In this document: positions 1 through 6,812 of the stretch, one piece after another
Layout: the number at the start of each line of letters is the position of its first letter
Position numbering within the stretch: position 1 is the stretch's first letter
From: Persebacter sp051009035
GTDB taxonomy: Bacteria; Pseudomonadota; Gammaproteobacteria; Tethybacterales; Persebacteraceae
Direction: 5' to 3'
DNA length: 8,357 nt
NCBI GenBank assembly: GCA_051009035.1
Contig: JBPCWY010000168.1
Span: 1-8,357, forward strand
Made by a program: the position numbers and the translations under genes
Notes under the pieces: generated by a model
The model's database searches: none
The model's input: only the letters and a program-made list of their open reading frames with translations
Told to the model about the DNA's origin: nothing

Positions 1-10
1 CCCCCCCGTC

Positions 11-95
11 ATTCCTGCGAAAGCAGGAATCCCGTGTCGTTTGCGGCGTTTAGATTTTCGCCTTCGCCCAGTTTTGCCCCCTGCTTTCGCAGGAT
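11..95. repeat. Inverted pair of dispersed palindromic repeats
   Basis: Positions 11-30 form a perfect palindrome, ATTCCTGC-GAAA-GCAGGAAT, with 8-bp arms and a GNRA-type loop. Positions 80-93 (CCTGC-TTTC-GCAGG) carry the core of the same element in the opposite orientation, about 50 bp away. The first copy sits in the context GTCATTCC, typical of short dispersed extragenic repeats in many proteobacteria; the layout ATTCCT-N8-AGGAAT recalls the neisserial dRS3 pattern ATTCCC-N8-GGGAAT. Such elements are normally non-coding and can act as transcript ends or recombination sites. The palindromes are seen directly; membership of a genome-wide family is inferred from resemblance. Confidence 0.7.
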
Positions 96-161
96 TGGCG
101 GCGGGAGAGGAGGATTGGGCGGCGGGGGGATAAATCGGGCGGCGGGGAGGATAATCGGGGG
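92..161 (+). repeat. Degenerate G-rich tandem repeat with G-quadruplex pattern
   Basis: About three and a half imperfect units of roughly 20-22 nt follow one another, each with a core like GATTGGGCGGCGGGG or ATCGGGCGGCGGGG. Within 117-147 there are four runs of three or more G separated by loops of 4, 7 and 4 nt, matching the usual G3+N1-7 quadruplex rule on the plus strand. It lies about 150 nt upstream of the putative coxB promoter. Whether it folds or influences expression is unknown. Confidence 0.55.
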
Positions 162-311
162 AAATAAACGGGGCGGGCGTTTTTGCGGGGAGAATGCCGA
201 TTTTGGGGATTTTCCGAAATTTTCCTAAACCAAAACGGCAAAATGGCGGGCGGCGGCGGGTTTTTGCGAAAAATAACGGCGGGCGGGTTATAAAACGCCG
301 TCCAGTCATGC
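162..311. other. Non-coding upstream region of coxB
   Basis: Together with the two repeats before it, this stretch makes a gene-free region of more than 300 nt. It contains alternating G-rich blocks and short A/T runs. I see no convincing coding sequence. The 64-codon plus-strand open frame beginning at 34 is Gly/Arg-rich, lacks a ribosome-binding site and spans the repeats, so I treat it as chance. Any gene upstream lies outside the window. Confidence 0.6.
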
Positions 312-317
312 TACAAT
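288..317 (+). promoter_or_regulatory. Putative extended -10 promoter for coxB
   Basis: TACAAT at 312-317 matches the sigma-70 -10 consensus at five of six positions and is preceded by TG one base upstream (TGC-TACAAT), an extended -10. The best -35 candidate, TTATAA at 288-293 with an 18-nt spacer, is weak, as is common with extended -10 promoters. Transcription would begin near 324, giving a leader of about 55 nt before the coxB ATG at 379. The in-frame ATG at 316 would fall inside this promoter, which argues against its use as the start. Confidence 0.5.
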
Positions 318-378
318 GCGGGGCGGCGGGCGGCAAGCCCGATTTTTAACGCCGTGCGGCGGACAAGAAAGAGGGGCG

Positions 379-1551
379 ATGAAAAGGGCGGGTTTGTTTT
401 TGATTTTGGCGGCGCTGCCGGCGTCTGCGGCGTTGGGCGCTTGGGAAACCGGCATGCAAGAGCCGGCGAGCCAAATGGCCGCCTCGCAGCAGTGGCTAAA
501 CCAGTTTATGCTGGCGGTGATTTGCGTTATCGGCGCCGCCGTTTTTGGCATGATGTTTTACGCGATTATCCGCCACCGCAAGGACGCCGGATTCAAAGCA
601 TCCCATTTCCACGAAAATACGACGGTGGAAATCATCTGGACGACGGTGCCCATGCTGATTATTATCGTCATGGCTTTTCCCGCTACGCGCGTTATTTTGG
701 AATACAAAGATACTTCCGCGCCCGATATGACGATTAAGGCGACGGGCTACCAGTGGAAGTGGTCATATGATTATTTGGACGATAATATTTCTTTTTACAG
801 CCAATTGTCCACGCCGCCCGAACAAATCGGCGGCAAATATTACGACGCCGCCGGCGAGCCCGCCGTAGAAAAATCCGAAAATTACCTGCTGGAAGTAGAC
901 AACGAACTCGTCGTGCCGGTGGGCAAAAAAATCCGCCTGTTGCTGACTTCCGCCGATGTGATTCATGCGTGGTGGGTGCCGCAGTTGGGGGTTAAACAGG
1001 ACGCCGTTCCGGGAGTCGTGCGGGATGCGTGGTTTCGCGCCGACCGCGAAGGCGTTTTTCGCGGGCAATGCGCGGAATTGTGCGGCAAAAACCACGGATT
1101 TATGCCGATTGTCGTCCGCGCCGTAGGCGAAGAAGAATACCGCGAATGGACCGCCGAATTGGGCGGCGGCGCGGCGGAAGCCGCCGAACCGCTGCGCGTG
1201 GGGGCGGTGCAGGCGGTAGTAGAATCCGAGCCCGCGCCCGAAGTATGGGAAATGGACGCGGTCATGGAGCGGGGCGCGAAAGCATACAACACCTATTGCG
1301 CCGCCTGCCACCAAGCCAACGGCAAAGGGCTTTTGCCGGCATTTCCGGCGTTGCAGGGTTCCCCGATTGCGCTGGGCGATATTGCCGCCCACATCAAAGT
1401 TGTTTTGGAAGGGACGCCCGGCACCGCCATGGCGTCGTTTTCCTATTTGTCGGACGCCGATTTGGCCGCGATGATTACTTACGAGCGCAACGCATGGGGC
1501 AACGATACCGGCGATTTGGTCGCGCCGGAAGACATCCAAAACGCGCGCTGA
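379..1551 (+). CDS. coxB: Cytochrome c oxidase subunit II with fused C-terminal cytochrome c domain
   Basis: Subunit II accepts electrons from cytochrome c and passes them through the binuclear CuA centre to subunit I of the haem-copper oxidase in the inner membrane. The 390-residue protein has an N-terminal signal sequence (about 1-21), two transmembrane helices (about 40-65 and 86-104) and a periplasmic cupredoxin domain. CuA ligands are visible: H196, then C231, E233, C235, H239 and M242 in the GQCAELCGKNHGFMP stretch. E84 in the VEIIWT motif matches the conserved K-channel glutamate. A linker leads to a cytochrome c domain with CAACH (C307, C310, H311) and probable axial ligand M351, as in caa3-type enzymes. 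An in-frame ATG 63 nt upstream would extend the protein, but the start at 379 has a GAGGGG Shine-Dalgarno and gives a proper signal peptide. pyrG follows 18 nt downstream; no coxA, coxC or assembly gene adjoins, which is unusual. Confidence 0.95.
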   Translation: MKRAGLFLILAALPASAALGAWETGMQEPASQMAASQQWLNQFMLAVICVIGAAVFGMMFYAIIRHRKDAGFKASHFHENTTVEIIWTTVPMLIIIVMAFPATRVILEYKDTSAPDMTIKATGYQWKWSYDYLDDNISFYSQLSTPPEQIGGKYYDAAGEPAVEKSENYLLEVDNELVVPVGKKIRLLLTSADVIHAWWVPQLGVKQDAVPGVVRDAWFRADREGVFRGQCAELCGKNHGFMPIVVRAVGEEEYREWTAELGGGAAEAAEPLRVGAVQAVVESEPAPEVWEMDAVMERGAKAYNTYCAACHQANGKGLLPAFPALQGSPIALGDIAAHIKVVLEGTPGTAMASFSYLSDADLAAMITYERNAWGNDTGDLVAPEDIQNAR

Positions 1552-1569
1552 TTTTGCCCCCGCCGCGCT

Positions 1570-3165
1570 ATGACGGCTAAGTTTGTTTTCGTCACCGGCG
1601 GAGTCGTTTCCTCCCTCGGAAAAGGCGTCGCTTCCGCGTCTTTGGGCGCGGCGTTAAAAGCGCGCGGGTTGCGCGTCAATTTTTTAAAGCTTGACCCGTA
1701 TCTCAATGTAGACCCGGGGACGATGAGCCCGATTCAACACGGCGAAGTTTTTGTAACGCGGGACGGGGCGGAAACGGATTTGGATTTGGGGCATTACGAG
1801 CGTTTTGCCGGGCGTCCGATGAAAAAAATCAACAATTTCACCGCCGGGCAAATTTACGAATCGGTCCTGCGCAAAGAGCGGCGGGGCGATTATCTCGGCA
1901 ACACGGTGCAGGTCATCCCGCATGTTACCGATGAGATTAAATTATTCGCGCGGCGCGCCCTGGAAGACAAAGACGAAATTTTAATTGTAGAAATCGGCGG
2001 CACCGTGGGCGACATAGAATCGCTGCCGTTTTTGGAAGCGGCGCGCCAGATGCGTTTGGAATCGGGCGAGGGCGGGACATGTTTCGTGCATGTGACTTTG
2101 CTGCCGTCCGTGGCGGGGGAATATAAAACAAAACCCACCCAGCACTCGGTGCGCGAATTGCGCGAAATCGGCATCGCCCCGGATATTTTGTTATGCCGCG
2201 GACACGACCGCCTGTCGCCGGAAAACCTGCGCAAAATCGCCATGTTCGGCAATGTCGCCGAAAGCCGCGTATTTGCCGCCCCCGATGTGGAAAGCATTTA
2301 CGCACTGCCGCTGTTGTATTGCGAAGCGGGATTGGATGCGGCAGTGTGCGAGACGCTCCGCCTGCCCCAAACCGCCGCGCCCGATTTGTCGCCATGGCAA
2401 AATTTCGCCGCGCTCGCCAAAAACCGCCGCACCGCCGTCCGCGTGGCGTTGGTCGGAAAATACGGCGATGTTATGGATTCTTACAAATCGCTCACCGAAG
2501 CGTTGTGGCATGCGGGAGTCCACGCCGGCGTGCATGTAGAAGTCCGGTATATTGACGCGGGCGAGTTGGAAACGGGCGGAATGGCGCCGTTATCCGATTG
2601 CGATTCGGTGTTGATTCCGGGCGCATTCGGGTTGCGCGGGATGGAAGGAAAAATCGCGGCGGCGGGACATGCGCGGCAAAACAATATTCCGTTTTTGGGG
2701 ATTTGCATCGGCATGCAAACGGCGGTCATTGAATTCGCCCGCAACTGCGCCGGATTGCAAGACGCGCACAGCGCGGAAGCCGCGTCCGATTCGCCCTATC
2801 CGGTCGTGGATTTGGTGCAAAACGAAAACGCGGCAAACGGCGATTTGGGCGGGACGATGCGGCTGGGCGGCGAAATGTGCAAGTTAAGCGGCAAATTGGC
2901 GGAAATTTACGGCGCGGACGAAGTGGAAGAGCGCCACCGCCACCGCTACGAATTTAACAACGAATACCGGGAGCGGTTGCGCGAGGCGGGGCTTTCCATT
3001 TGCGCGACAAGCGAAAACGGGTTGGTGGAAGCGGTGGAAATTGCCGGACATCCGTGGTTTGTCGGCGTGCAATTTCATCCCGAATTTACCTCCACCCCGC
3101 TTGCCAGCCATCCGCTGTTTAAGAGTTTTATCAACGCTTCGGCGCGGGCGGGCGGGCGCGCATGA
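1570..3165 (+). CDS. pyrG: CTP synthase (glutamine-hydrolysing)
   Basis: Converts UTP to CTP using ATP and glutamine, the last step of de novo CTP synthesis, in the cytoplasm. At 531 residues it is near the usual 535-550. The N-terminal synthetase domain begins with GGVVSSLGKG (10-19, nucleotide loop with K18), followed by LDPYLNVDPGTMSP (41-54), AETDLDLGHYERF (67-79, Mg ligand D70), EIGGTVGDIES (141-151) and the UTP-site segment KTKPTQHSVRELR (186-198). The class I glutamine amidotransferase domain has the oxyanion-loop segment PGAFGLRG (350-357), the nucleophile C379 in LGICIGMQ, and H503 and E505 in QFHPEF. The start is fixed: the coxB stop lies 21 nt upstream in the same frame with no other ATG between. 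There is no clear Shine-Dalgarno, so translation may depend on coupling to coxB. The stop overlaps the kdsA start as ATGA. Confidence 0.97.
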   Translation: MTAKFVFVTGGVVSSLGKGVASASLGAALKARGLRVNFLKLDPYLNVDPGTMSPIQHGEVFVTRDGAETDLDLGHYERFAGRPMKKINNFTAGQIYESVLRKERRGDYLGNTVQVIPHVTDEIKLFARRALEDKDEILIVEIGGTVGDIESLPFLEAARQMRLESGEGGTCFVHVTLLPSVAGEYKTKPTQHSVRELREIGIAPDILLCRGHDRLSPENLRKIAMFGNVAESRVFAAPDVESIYALPLLYCEAGLDAAVCETLRLPQTAAPDLSPWQNFAALAKNRRTAVRVALVGKYGDVMDSYKSLTEALWHAGVHAGVHVEVRYIDAGELETGGMAPLSDCDSVLIPGAFGLRGMEGKIAAAGHARQNNIPFLGICIGMQTAVIEFARNCAGLQDAHSAEAASDSPYPVVDLVQNENAANGDLGGTMRLGGEMCKLSGKLAEIYGADEVEERHRHRYEFNNEYRERLREAGLSICATSENGLVEAVEIAGHPWFVGVQFHPEFTSTPLASHPLFKSFINASARAGGRA

Positions 3166-3977
3166 GCGTCCGGTTGCCCGATTTTTCGGCGGGCGCGCCG
3201 CTGTTTTTGATTGCCGGACCGTGCGCGGTTGAATCCGAAAAAATGATTATGGAAACCGCCGCGGCGTTAAAAGAAATGTGCGAAGCGCGGCGGCTGCCGC
3301 TGATTTTTAAATCTTCTTTTGACAAGGCAAACCGCACATCCGCCGCCGCCTCGCGCGGGGCGGGAATGGCGGAAGGATTAAAAATACTCGCCGCGGCAAA
3401 GCGCGAATATTCCCTGCCAATATTAACCGATGTGCATCTGCCGCAGCAAGCGGCGGAAACTGCCGAAACCGCGGATGTGCTGCAAATCCCGGCTTTTTTG
3501 TGCCGCCAAACGGATTTAATTGCGGCGTGCGCGGCGACCGGCAAACCGCTCAATATTAAAAAAGGGCAGTTTTTGGCGCCGGAAGACATGCTGCATGTTG
3601 CGGCAAAAGCGAAGGCGGCGGGGGCGGCGCAAGTATTGCTGTGCGAGCGCGGCGCATGTTTTGGCTACCATAATCTAGTCGCCGACATGCGCGCGCTGGA
3701 AGTGATGCGCGCGGCGGCGTGTCCGGTGGTGTTTGACGCAACGCATGCGGCGCAGTTGCCCGGCGCGGACGGCGCGCAAAGCGGCGGCATGCGCGGCATG
3801 ATTCCGCCGTTGGCGCGCGCCGCGGCGGGGGCGGGAATTGACGGAATTTTTATTGAAACGCATCCGTCCCCGGCGGACGCCGTTTCCGATTCGGCGACGC
3901 AGTGGCCGCTGGCGGAAATGCCCCGTTTGTTGGATTCGGTATTGGCGATTGACGCGGCGCGCCGCGCTTGCGCGTAA
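3162..3977 (+). CDS. kdsA: 3-deoxy-D-manno-octulosonate-8-phosphate synthase, metal-dependent type
   Basis: Condenses phosphoenolpyruvate with arabinose 5-phosphate to Kdo-8-phosphate, the committed step to the LPS inner-core sugar Kdo; cytoplasmic. The 271-residue TIM-barrel protein shows the family motifs AGPCAVES (18-25), FKSSFDKANRTS (49-60), KKGQF (133-137), CERG-x-x-FGY (161-169) and FDATHAAQ (191-198). C21, H195, E232 and D243 have exactly the spacing of the four metal ligands known in the Aquifex aeolicus enzyme (C11, H185, E222, D233), so I infer a metal-dependent enzyme rather than the metal-free E. coli type, which has Asn at the Cys position. Its ATG overlaps the pyrG stop (ATGA), and there is no Shine-Dalgarno, which points to translational coupling. 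The FGYNN motif normally seen is FGYHN here. Confidence 0.95.
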   Translation: MSVRLPDFSAGAPLFLIAGPCAVESEKMIMETAAALKEMCEARRLPLIFKSSFDKANRTSAAASRGAGMAEGLKILAAAKREYSLPILTDVHLPQQAAETAETADVLQIPAFLCRQTDLIAACAATGKPLNIKKGQFLAPEDMLHVAAKAKAAGAAQVLLCERGACFGYHNLVADMRALEVMRAAACPVVFDATHAAQLPGADGAQSGGMRGMIPPLARAAAGAGIDGIFIETHPSPADAVSDSATQWPLAEMPRLLDSVLAIDAARRACA

Positions 3978-3987
3978 TCTTTTTTTT
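3954..3987 (+). terminator. Possible weak intrinsic terminator after kdsA
   Basis: A run of eight T (3980-3987) follows the kdsA stop. Just before it lie short G+C dyads: CGCG-CTTG-CGCG at 3963-3974, and the perfect palindrome GCGGCGCGCCGC at 3954-3965. The stem next to the T-run is only 4 bp, and five bases intervene, so termination may be partial and some readthrough into argD is possible. Confidence 0.35.
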
Positions 3988-4012
3988 GCAACGGACGCGG
4001 CAATATTAAAAT
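3985..4012 (+). promoter_or_regulatory. Putative promoter for the acetylornithine aminotransferase gene
   Basis: TTTGCA (3985-3990) and TAAAAT (4007-4012) are separated by 16 nt and match sigma-70 -35 and -10 consensus at four and five of six positions. A start near 4019 would leave only about 25 nt before the ATG at 4043. This is a plausible separate promoter for argD. The match is moderate, and the surrounding A/T-rich sequence gives many chance matches. Confidence 0.35.
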
Positions 4013-4042
4013 AGAAACGATGCGAAAAAACATGCAAAACAC

Positions 4043-5287
4043 ATGAAAAACATGAACAATACAAAAATGAAAAATACGCAAACGACGGAAGCGGAAAGCG
4101 AATTGCGCGCGCAATACGGCAAATATATGTTGCCGGTTTACGCGCCGCCTTCGCCGGTTTTGTCGCGCGGTCGCGGGTCGCGCGTTTGGGATTTGGACGG
4201 GCGCGAATATGTGGATTTTGGCGGCGGAGTCGCCGTGCTGTCTTTGGGACATGCGCCGCCGCCGCTTGCCGCCGCCTTGCGCGCGCAGTCCGATGCGCTT
4301 TGGCATACTTCCAATTTATACGCCAACGATGCGGGCGTGCGGCTCGCGCGCAAACTCGCCGAAGAAACTTTTGCGGCGCGCGTTTTTTTGTGCAATTCCG
4401 GAACGGAAGCAAACGAAGCGGCGATTAAACTCGCGCGGCGGCGGGGGGTTAATTTGCGCGCGGATAAATTTCGCGTGCTGGCGTTTGACAACGGATTTCA
4501 CGGGCGCACGGGTTTTGCGATGGCGGCGACAGGACAAGCGAAAGTGCGCGAAGGTTTTGGCGCATTGCCGCCCGGGTTTTCGTTTGCGCCGTTTAACGAT
4601 TTGCGCGCCGCGGAAAAAATGCTGGACGAAAATGTATGCGCGATTATCGCCGAGCCGGTGCAGGGCGAAGGGGGCGTGATTCCCGCCGCGCCGGGTTTTT
4701 TGCGCGGTTTGGGCGAACTCGCCGCGCGCGCCGATGCGTTGTTAATTTTGGACGAAATCCAAACCGGCGCGGGGCGCACGGGCGCGTTGTATGCGTATAT
4801 GGAAGAAAATATTACGCCGGACATTTTAACTTCGGCGAAAGGTTTGGGCGGCGGTTTTCCAACGGCGGCGGTATTGTGCGGCGACAAAGCGGCGGACGCT
4901 TTGCCGCCCGGTTCGCACGGATCGACATTCGGCGGCAACCCGCTGGCGTCCCGCGTTGCGTTGGCGGTGTTGGAAGAAATTACCAAGCCCGGATTTTTGG
5001 CGGGCGTCAAAGAACGCGGCGCGGAATTTACCCGCCGCCTGCGCGCGCTAAACGAAAAATTTAAATGTTTTACCGAAGTGCGCGGACGCGGATTGCTCGT
5101 CGGCTGTCCGTTGCGCGAAGGGTTGCAAGCCGCCGAAATCGCGGCGGCGGCGTTGGCGGCGGGCGTTTTAGTGTTAACCGCGGGCGGCAATACGCTGCGT
5201 TTCGCCCCCGCTTTAAACATTCCGCCGGAAGATATAAAAGAAGGTTTCGCCCGCCTGCAAACAACGCTGGAAAAATTTGCCGCCTAA
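4043..5287 (+). CDS. argD: Acetylornithine aminotransferase, class III PLP-dependent
   Basis: Transfers an amino group between N-acetylornithine and 2-oxoglutarate in arginine synthesis; the same family often also serves succinyl-diaminopimelate in lysine synthesis. The protein has up to 414 residues, slightly longer than the usual 390-405. Visible motifs are DFGGGVAVLSLGH (58-70), NSGTEANE (118-125, phosphate binding), FHGRT (152-156), AEPVQGEGG (203-211), ILDEIQTG-x-GRTG (235-247, D237 to the PLP ring), SAKGLGGGFP (264-273, Schiff-base K266), GSTFGGNP (293-300) and LRFAPAL (385-391). The first 15 or so residues are Asn/Thr/Lys-rich and look non-conserved: ATG codons at 4043, 4052 and 4067 are all possible, and none has a Shine-Dalgarno. 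Closely related ornithine or succinylornithine aminotransferase cannot be excluded from motifs alone; ArgD is the likeliest. Confidence 0.88.
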   Translation: MKNMNNTKMKNTQTTEAESELRAQYGKYMLPVYAPPSPVLSRGRGSRVWDLDGREYVDFGGGVAVLSLGHAPPPLAAALRAQSDALWHTSNLYANDAGVRLARKLAEETFAARVFLCNSGTEANEAAIKLARRRGVNLRADKFRVLAFDNGFHGRTGFAMAATGQAKVREGFGALPPGFSFAPFNDLRAAEKMLDENVCAIIAEPVQGEGGVIPAAPGFLRGLGELAARADALLILDEIQTGAGRTGALYAYMEENITPDILTSAKGLGGGFPTAAVLCGDKAADALPPGSHGSTFGGNPLASRVALAVLEEITKPGFLAGVKERGAEFTRRLRALNEKFKCFTEVRGRGLLVGCPLREGLQAAEIAAAALAAGVLVLTAGGNTLRFAPALNIPPEDIKEGFARLQTTLEKFAA

Positions 5288-5500
5288 TTTATTTCTTATC
5301 CGCGGCATAAATTGCAAAAAATATTTTTCGTTTTACCTTGCTTACTTTTGGCAAATTCCGACAGCGGACGGCAAGTTAATAAAAAACATGCCATTCCGGT
5401 AAAAGCGAAAATCCGGCGTCTTTTTTAACCATTGTTTAAATATTAATCCGTTGTCCGGGCAGCAAAAGTATTTTATTAATTCATGCCATTTCCGCGAAAG
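5288..5500. other. AT-rich convergent intergenic region
   Basis: With the two terminator repeats that follow, this forms a 383-nt gap between the converging argD and enolase-superfamily genes. It is visibly richer in A/T than the flanking coding DNA. I see no gene, tRNA-like fold or promoter that I would defend. A run of six T near 5421-5426 follows a weak CCGG-to-CCGG dyad and might contribute to ending argD transcription. Confidence 0.5.
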
Positions 5501-5524
5501 AAAGAAAAACGCTGGCGTTTTTTA
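5501..5524. terminator. Terminator-like hairpin, repeat copy A
   Basis: AAAAACG-CTGG-CGTTTTTT forms a 7-bp stem with a 4-nt loop, flanked by A-runs and T-runs, so it could end transcription from either side. The 24 nt at 5501-5524 are identical to those at 5650-5673. This copy would serve argD on the plus strand, although it lies about 215 nt beyond the argD stop. The stem has only two G:C pairs, which makes it weak as an isolated terminator. Confidence 0.45.
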
Positions 5525-5649
5525 ATTTGCAAAATAATTTATTGCGGAAAAATAAAACACTCCCGCATTTCGCCGTTTGCCAAAATAAAAATTTTTCATG
5601 CAGTTTTCCATGCCCGCGCGTTGTAATTTGCAAACGGAATTTTTTTGTA

Positions 5650-5673
5650 AAAGAAAAACGCTGGCGTTTTTTA
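5650..5673. terminator. Terminator-like hairpin, repeat copy B, containing a stop codon
   Basis: This is the second identical copy of the 24-nt hairpin. Read on the minus strand, the TAA stop of the enolase-superfamily gene (5671-5673) is the first triplet of the element; the AAAACG-CCAG-CGTTTTT hairpin and a T-rich tail follow at once. The position right after a stop codon supports a terminator role for that gene. The TAATTTGCAAA sequence found beside copy A (5523-5533) also recurs near this copy (5624-5634). Confidence 0.55.
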
Positions 5674-6780
5674 TAACGCATACACAGCGGCGGGTTTGCC
5701 GAGTTTTTCTTCGTCGGGGACGACTCCTAATCCGGGCGATTCCGGCGGGACGGCGAAACCGCCGTTGTTGCGCGCGCCTTGTCCGGAGACGGGGTCCGCC
5801 GCCAAATGCGCGTGGCACAGCCAGCTGGCGAGGCGGTTTTCGTCCGGCGTGGAAGCGGCGAGGTGAATCGCCGCCGTATCGGCGAGGGCGCTGCCGCCGG
5901 TGTCTTCTATGTGCATTTGCCAGCCGACCGCCGCGCCAAAATCGCGAATGCGCCGCGCTTTGGTTAATCCGCCGACCCGGTTTGGTTTTAATTTAATCCC
6001 TTCGCCGGCGCGGTTTTGCCACGCGCGCAAATGCCCGCCAAACCCGTGCAGGCATTCGTCCAGCATCAAAGGTTGCGCAACGCGCGCCGCTACATGCGCG
6101 CACTGGTCCAAAGTTTCGCACGGCTGTTCAATCCAACCGCGCGCCGCCACGGAATTTAATATTTGCACCGCCAACGCCGGAGTCCAAGCACGGTTAATGT
6201 CAAAAGTAATTAATTCATCCGGCAAGCGCGCCGCTTCAACCGCGTTGATGCGCGCGATGTCCGCGCCGGGGGCGTTGCCGCCGATTTTTGCCGAATGCGT
6301 TTTATATCCCGCGGCGCGGGCTTTTTCAATCCGCGCCAACATTTCCTCCGCGCTTCCCGTAGAAATGGAAGAATTAACCGCTACCGGACGCGCCGTTTCG
6401 CCGCCCAATAATTTCCACAGCGGCAATTCGGCGGCGCGCCCCAAAATATCCCAACAGGCAATATCCGCCGCGGATTTGGCGTATAAATGCCCGGGCAAAA
6501 CAAAATCCATAGCGCGGTTAATATCGTCCAAAGCGCGCGGGTCCCGCCCCAACAAAGCGGGCGCGATAATTTCCAATGCGGCGCGCACGCCGCCGCCGTG
6601 CGCCGGAAGATAAGTATGCCCCCACGGGCATCCTTCGCCCCAGCCGCAAATCCCCGCATCCGTTTCCACCCGCACAAAAGTAGAATCCAGCCGCTCAAAT
6701 TTTAACCGCCCGCCGGAAAGCCAATACGGTTCGGACAACGGCAAATCCAGCGCCCACACGGTAATTTTATTAATTTTCAT
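5671..6780 (-). CDS. Enolase-superfamily enzyme, hydroxyproline-betaine epimerase / cis-3-hydroxyproline dehydratase-like
   Basis: Mandelate racemase/muconate lactonising fold, 369 residues, the usual full length. The N-terminal capping domain has GICGWGEGCPWG-x-x-Y-x-P-x-H (43-61) and GHLYAKSAADIACWDILG (97-114), resembling proline-betaine/hydroxyproline-betaine epimerase (HpbD) and cis-3-hydroxy-L-proline dehydratase. The barrel carries K165 in HSAKIGG, metal ligands D194 (FDINR), E218 (IEQP) and D241 (LDE), and K265 in KPNRVGG, followed by the HIEDTGG segment (290-296). Lysines on opposite faces (K165, K265) fit proton transfer at C-alpha of an amino-acid-like substrate by epimerisation or dehydration. 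The first residue of the common KxK motif is S163. GGAGGAG lies 8 nt before the ATG. No transporter or other catabolic gene is adjacent, so the substrate cannot be fixed; a dipeptide epimerase is less likely given the GWGE-x-CP-x-G motif. Confidence 0.8.
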   Translation of the reverse strand: MKINKITVWALDLPLSEPYWLSGGRLKFERLDSTFVRVETDAGICGWGEGCPWGHTYLPAHGGGVRAALEIIAPALLGRDPRALDDINRAMDFVLPGHLYAKSAADIACWDILGRAAELPLWKLLGGETARPVAVNSSISTGSAEEMLARIEKARAAGYKTHSAKIGGNAPGADIARINAVEAARLPDELITFDINRAWTPALAVQILNSVAARGWIEQPCETLDQCAHVAARVAQPLMLDECLHGFGGHLRAWQNRAGEGIKLKPNRVGGLTKARRIRDFGAAVGWQMHIEDTGGSALADTAAIHLAASTPDENRLASWLCHAHLAADPVSGQGARNNGGFAVPPESPGLGVVPDEEKLGKPAAVYAL

Positions 6781-6800
6781 TTTTAATGCTCCTCCAAACT

Positions 6801-6809
6801 ATTTTAACA
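6801..6809 (-). promoter_or_regulatory. Putative extended -10 promoter of the enolase-superfamily gene
   Basis: On the minus strand TG-T-TAAAAT forms an extended -10 element with five of six matches to TATAAT. No good -35 lies 16-18 nt upstream. Transcription would begin a few bases before the GGAGGAG ribosome-binding site (complement of 6789-6795), giving a short leader of under 20 nt. Confidence 0.45.
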
Positions 6810-6812
6810 GAT

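Noticed and set aside
34..228. 64-codon plus-strand open frame
   Set aside because: It spans the palindrome and G-rich repeats, encodes a Gly/Arg-rich product and has no ribosome-binding site.
316..378. Upstream coxB start at 316
   Set aside because: It overlaps the putative -10 element, has no Shine-Dalgarno and would place about 21 polar, Arg/Gly-rich residues before a good signal peptide.
763..1539. 258-codon minus-strand open frame
   Set aside because: It is antisense to coxB, whose CuA and haem motifs establish the plus strand as coding.
3665..4412. Long Arg-rich minus-strand frames of 213 and 245 codons
   Set aside because: They are antisense to the kdsA end and argD start; the Arg/Ala composition is typical of shadows of G+C-rich genes.
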